From positions 1 to 32,016 of the forward strand of contig JAEZIF010000009.1 in the NCBI GenBank assembly GCA_023416135.1: a stretch of DNA of 32,016 bases, written 5' to 3'. The translations under genes were made by a program, and so were the position numbers. This DNA comes from Pseudomonadota bacterium (GTDB taxonomy: Bacteria > Pseudomonadota > Alphaproteobacteria > Reyranellales > Reyranellaceae). The notes beneath the pieces were generated by a model. That model saw only the letters and a list, made by a program, of their open reading frames with translations. It had not been told where the DNA came from and did not search any database. Below, in pieces: positions 31,123 to 32,016 of this stretch (within the stretch, counting starts at the first letter, position 1; the number at the start of each line of letters is the position of its first letter).

Positions 31123-31488
31123 CTATCCGAAGTCTTCGGGCCTGAGCTCGATCGGGTCGCCGTGCCGCGTTCGGTCAGCGGCGCGGTCCCAGGCATCGTG
31201 ATAGCGCGCCAGGAGGCCTGCGTCGGCAACACCCTTTTCGGTAACCAGTCGTTCGAGGGCGTTCAGCCAATGAAAGTAGTAGGTCGCGCCGGTATCGGGA
31301 TCGCCGGCCGCCTGCGCTCGCTTGATTTCGTCGGCGAGCGTCGCCGCCCATTCCGGCCAGGTAAACAGGCCGCGCTTGTGCAGCGCCACGGCCATGGCGA
31401 AGGCCTGCGCTTCCCAGGGCTCGCGGAACACCGGCCCTTCGGCGTCGCTCGGGATGCCGGCGACCGGGATCGTCGGATGGCGCGTCAT
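31123..31488 (-). CDS. Nitrile hydratase accessory protein
   Basis: A 121-aa protein similar to the N-terminal domain of the nitrile hydratase beta subunit, as in the nitrile hydratase accessory or activator family: GPVFREPWEAQAFAMAVALHKRGLFTWPEWAATLADEI, abbreviated, then YYFHWLNALERLVTEKG. These proteins help load the metal (Fe or Co) into the alpha subunit. The ATG at 31488 overlaps the beta-subunit stop (ATGA); an upstream extension to 31593 lies inside that gene. It is the last gene of the locus and converges on the TRAP gene. It confirms that the neighbouring gene is a nitrile hydratase subunit. Confidence 0.9.
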   Translation of the reverse strand: MTRHPTIPVAGIPSDAEGPVFREPWEAQAFAMAVALHKRGLFTWPEWAATLADEIKRAQAAGDPDTGATYYFHWLNALERLVTEKGVADAGLLARYHDAWDRAADRTRHGDPIELRPEDFG

Positions 31489-32016
31489 GCTGGTTCGAGA
31501 TACGGCTCGAACGCGTCGATCGAGATCGTGAGCGTCGGATCGGCGTCCGGTCCCCAGATCTCGCGGCCGTCGAACACGACGGTATAGAGCCACTGCGGAT
31601 CGTCGCCGCGCCCGCTGGCGACGGCATCCGGATAGGCATGACAGCCGTGGACGAGCTCGACGGTGCCCATCTTGTCGCGCGCATAGCGCGGCAGGCGGGT
31701 GTGTGTCAGAGGGTTGATGTTCAGGGTGCGGACGCGGTCGCCCGGCTTGAAGCGGGCAGGGCCCTGTTGCTGGCGGAAGAAGGACATCCGCGTCATGCCG
31801 GCGTCCACCACCTCCTTCGTGAGCCTGCGCGGCAACTTCTTGCCGGGGCCCAGGGCGTGGCCGGCCTTGAGTTCCTCGCCGCTGACCAGGCCGCGCTCCA
31901 GCAGGTTCTTCTCCATGCCGAGCGCCCAGCGCCAGTAGTAGGACGCCGCGAGATAGGTCCGCGGCGGCAGGGTCTCCTGCGCGTAGCGGCCGTCGTCGAT
32001 ATGCCAGGCGCCGGCG
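31485..32016 (-). CDS. nthB: Nitrile hydratase beta subunit (5' end outside the window)
   Basis: The C-terminal 176 residues of the beta subunit; reading continues off the right edge without a start. Family motifs are visible: an SYYWRWALGMEKNLLERGL helix region, FKPGDRVRTLNINPLTHTRLPRYARDKMGTVE (abbreviated), HGCHAYPDAVASGRGDDPQWLYTVVFDGREIWG and the ending FEPYLEPA. With the alpha subunit, which must lie beyond the edge if present, it would hydrate nitriles to amides. Whether the metal is Fe or Co is set by the unseen alpha subunit. It overlaps the accessory gene by ATGA, a typical layout. Confidence 0.92.
   Translation of the reverse strand, partial: AGAWHIDDGRYAQETLPPRTYLAASYYWRWALGMEKNLLERGLVSGEELKAGHALGPGKKLPRRLTKEVVDAGMTRMSFFRQQQGPARFKPGDRVRTLNINPLTHTRLPRYARDKMGTVELVHGCHAYPDAVASGRGDDPQWLYTVVFDGREIWGPDADPTLTISIDAFEPYLEPA

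Noticed and set aside
1..32016. CRISPR arrays, insertion sequences, prophage genes, tRNA or rRNA genes
   Set aside because: No repeat-spacer pattern, transposase, integrase or structural RNA signature was seen; a covariance-model scan was not possible here.

Overview
The window is GC-rich and densely coded. It looks like an alphaproteobacterial chromosome: it has a stand-alone B12-dependent ribonucleotide reductase with a TSCPD domain, an NDUFA12-type complex I accessory protein, a DUF2155 protein next to aat, and an M48 protease-dsbA pair near aroQ-accB-accC-aat. The impression of a Reyranella-like Rhodospirillales/Hyphomicrobiales member is inference only. I saw no rRNA, tRNA, CRISPR array, transposase or phage gene.

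Left part (1-8600): nrdJ (minus) is preceded by a promoter carrying two candidate NrdR boxes. A plus-strand group follows: NDUFA12, a short MlaD/MCE protein, a 77-aa unknown and an exported DUF2155 protein. This group converges on, and overlaps, the minus-strand run aroQ-accB-accC-aat (dehydroquinase, acetyl-CoA carboxylase biotin carrier and biotin carboxylase, and the leucyl/phenylalanyl-tRNA transferase).

Middle (8600-15000): a divergently transcribed MarR regulator and an 18-bp palindromic operator control a complete lower tyrosine (homogentisate) pathway: hppD, hmgA, fahA, maiA. A 493-aa exported protein of unknown function is translationally coupled to maiA. The block lies between dsbA and aroQ, which are commonly neighbours in alphaproteobacteria, so it looks inserted.

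14.8-22.8 kb: dsbA and a BepA-like M48 protease (minus) are divergent from a tightly packed plus-strand operon. The operon encodes a gamma-glutamyltransferase-like lipoprotein that appears to lack its catalytic threonine, a PLP aminotransferase, three tandem exported LprI/DUF3298 paralogs and a Rid-family protein. Most of its junctions overlap. This is the best candidate in the window for an uncharacterised system.

22.8-32 kb: a SnoaL-like protein, two adjacent acyl-CoA dehydrogenases that probably form one heteromeric enzyme, an MFS transporter whose ribosome-binding site sits in a hairpin, and then a LacI-controlled hydroxy/keto-acid module (3-hydroxyisobutyrate dehydrogenase-like enzyme, LacI regulator, 3-hydroxybutyrate dehydrogenase-like SDR, TRAP solute-binding protein). 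The same 14-bp LacI-type palindrome occurs at both promoters of that module. The right edge holds the end of a nitrile hydratase locus (accessory protein and partial beta subunit). Two intergenic inverted-repeat elements with related ends, and a third decayed one of another type, lie between genes.
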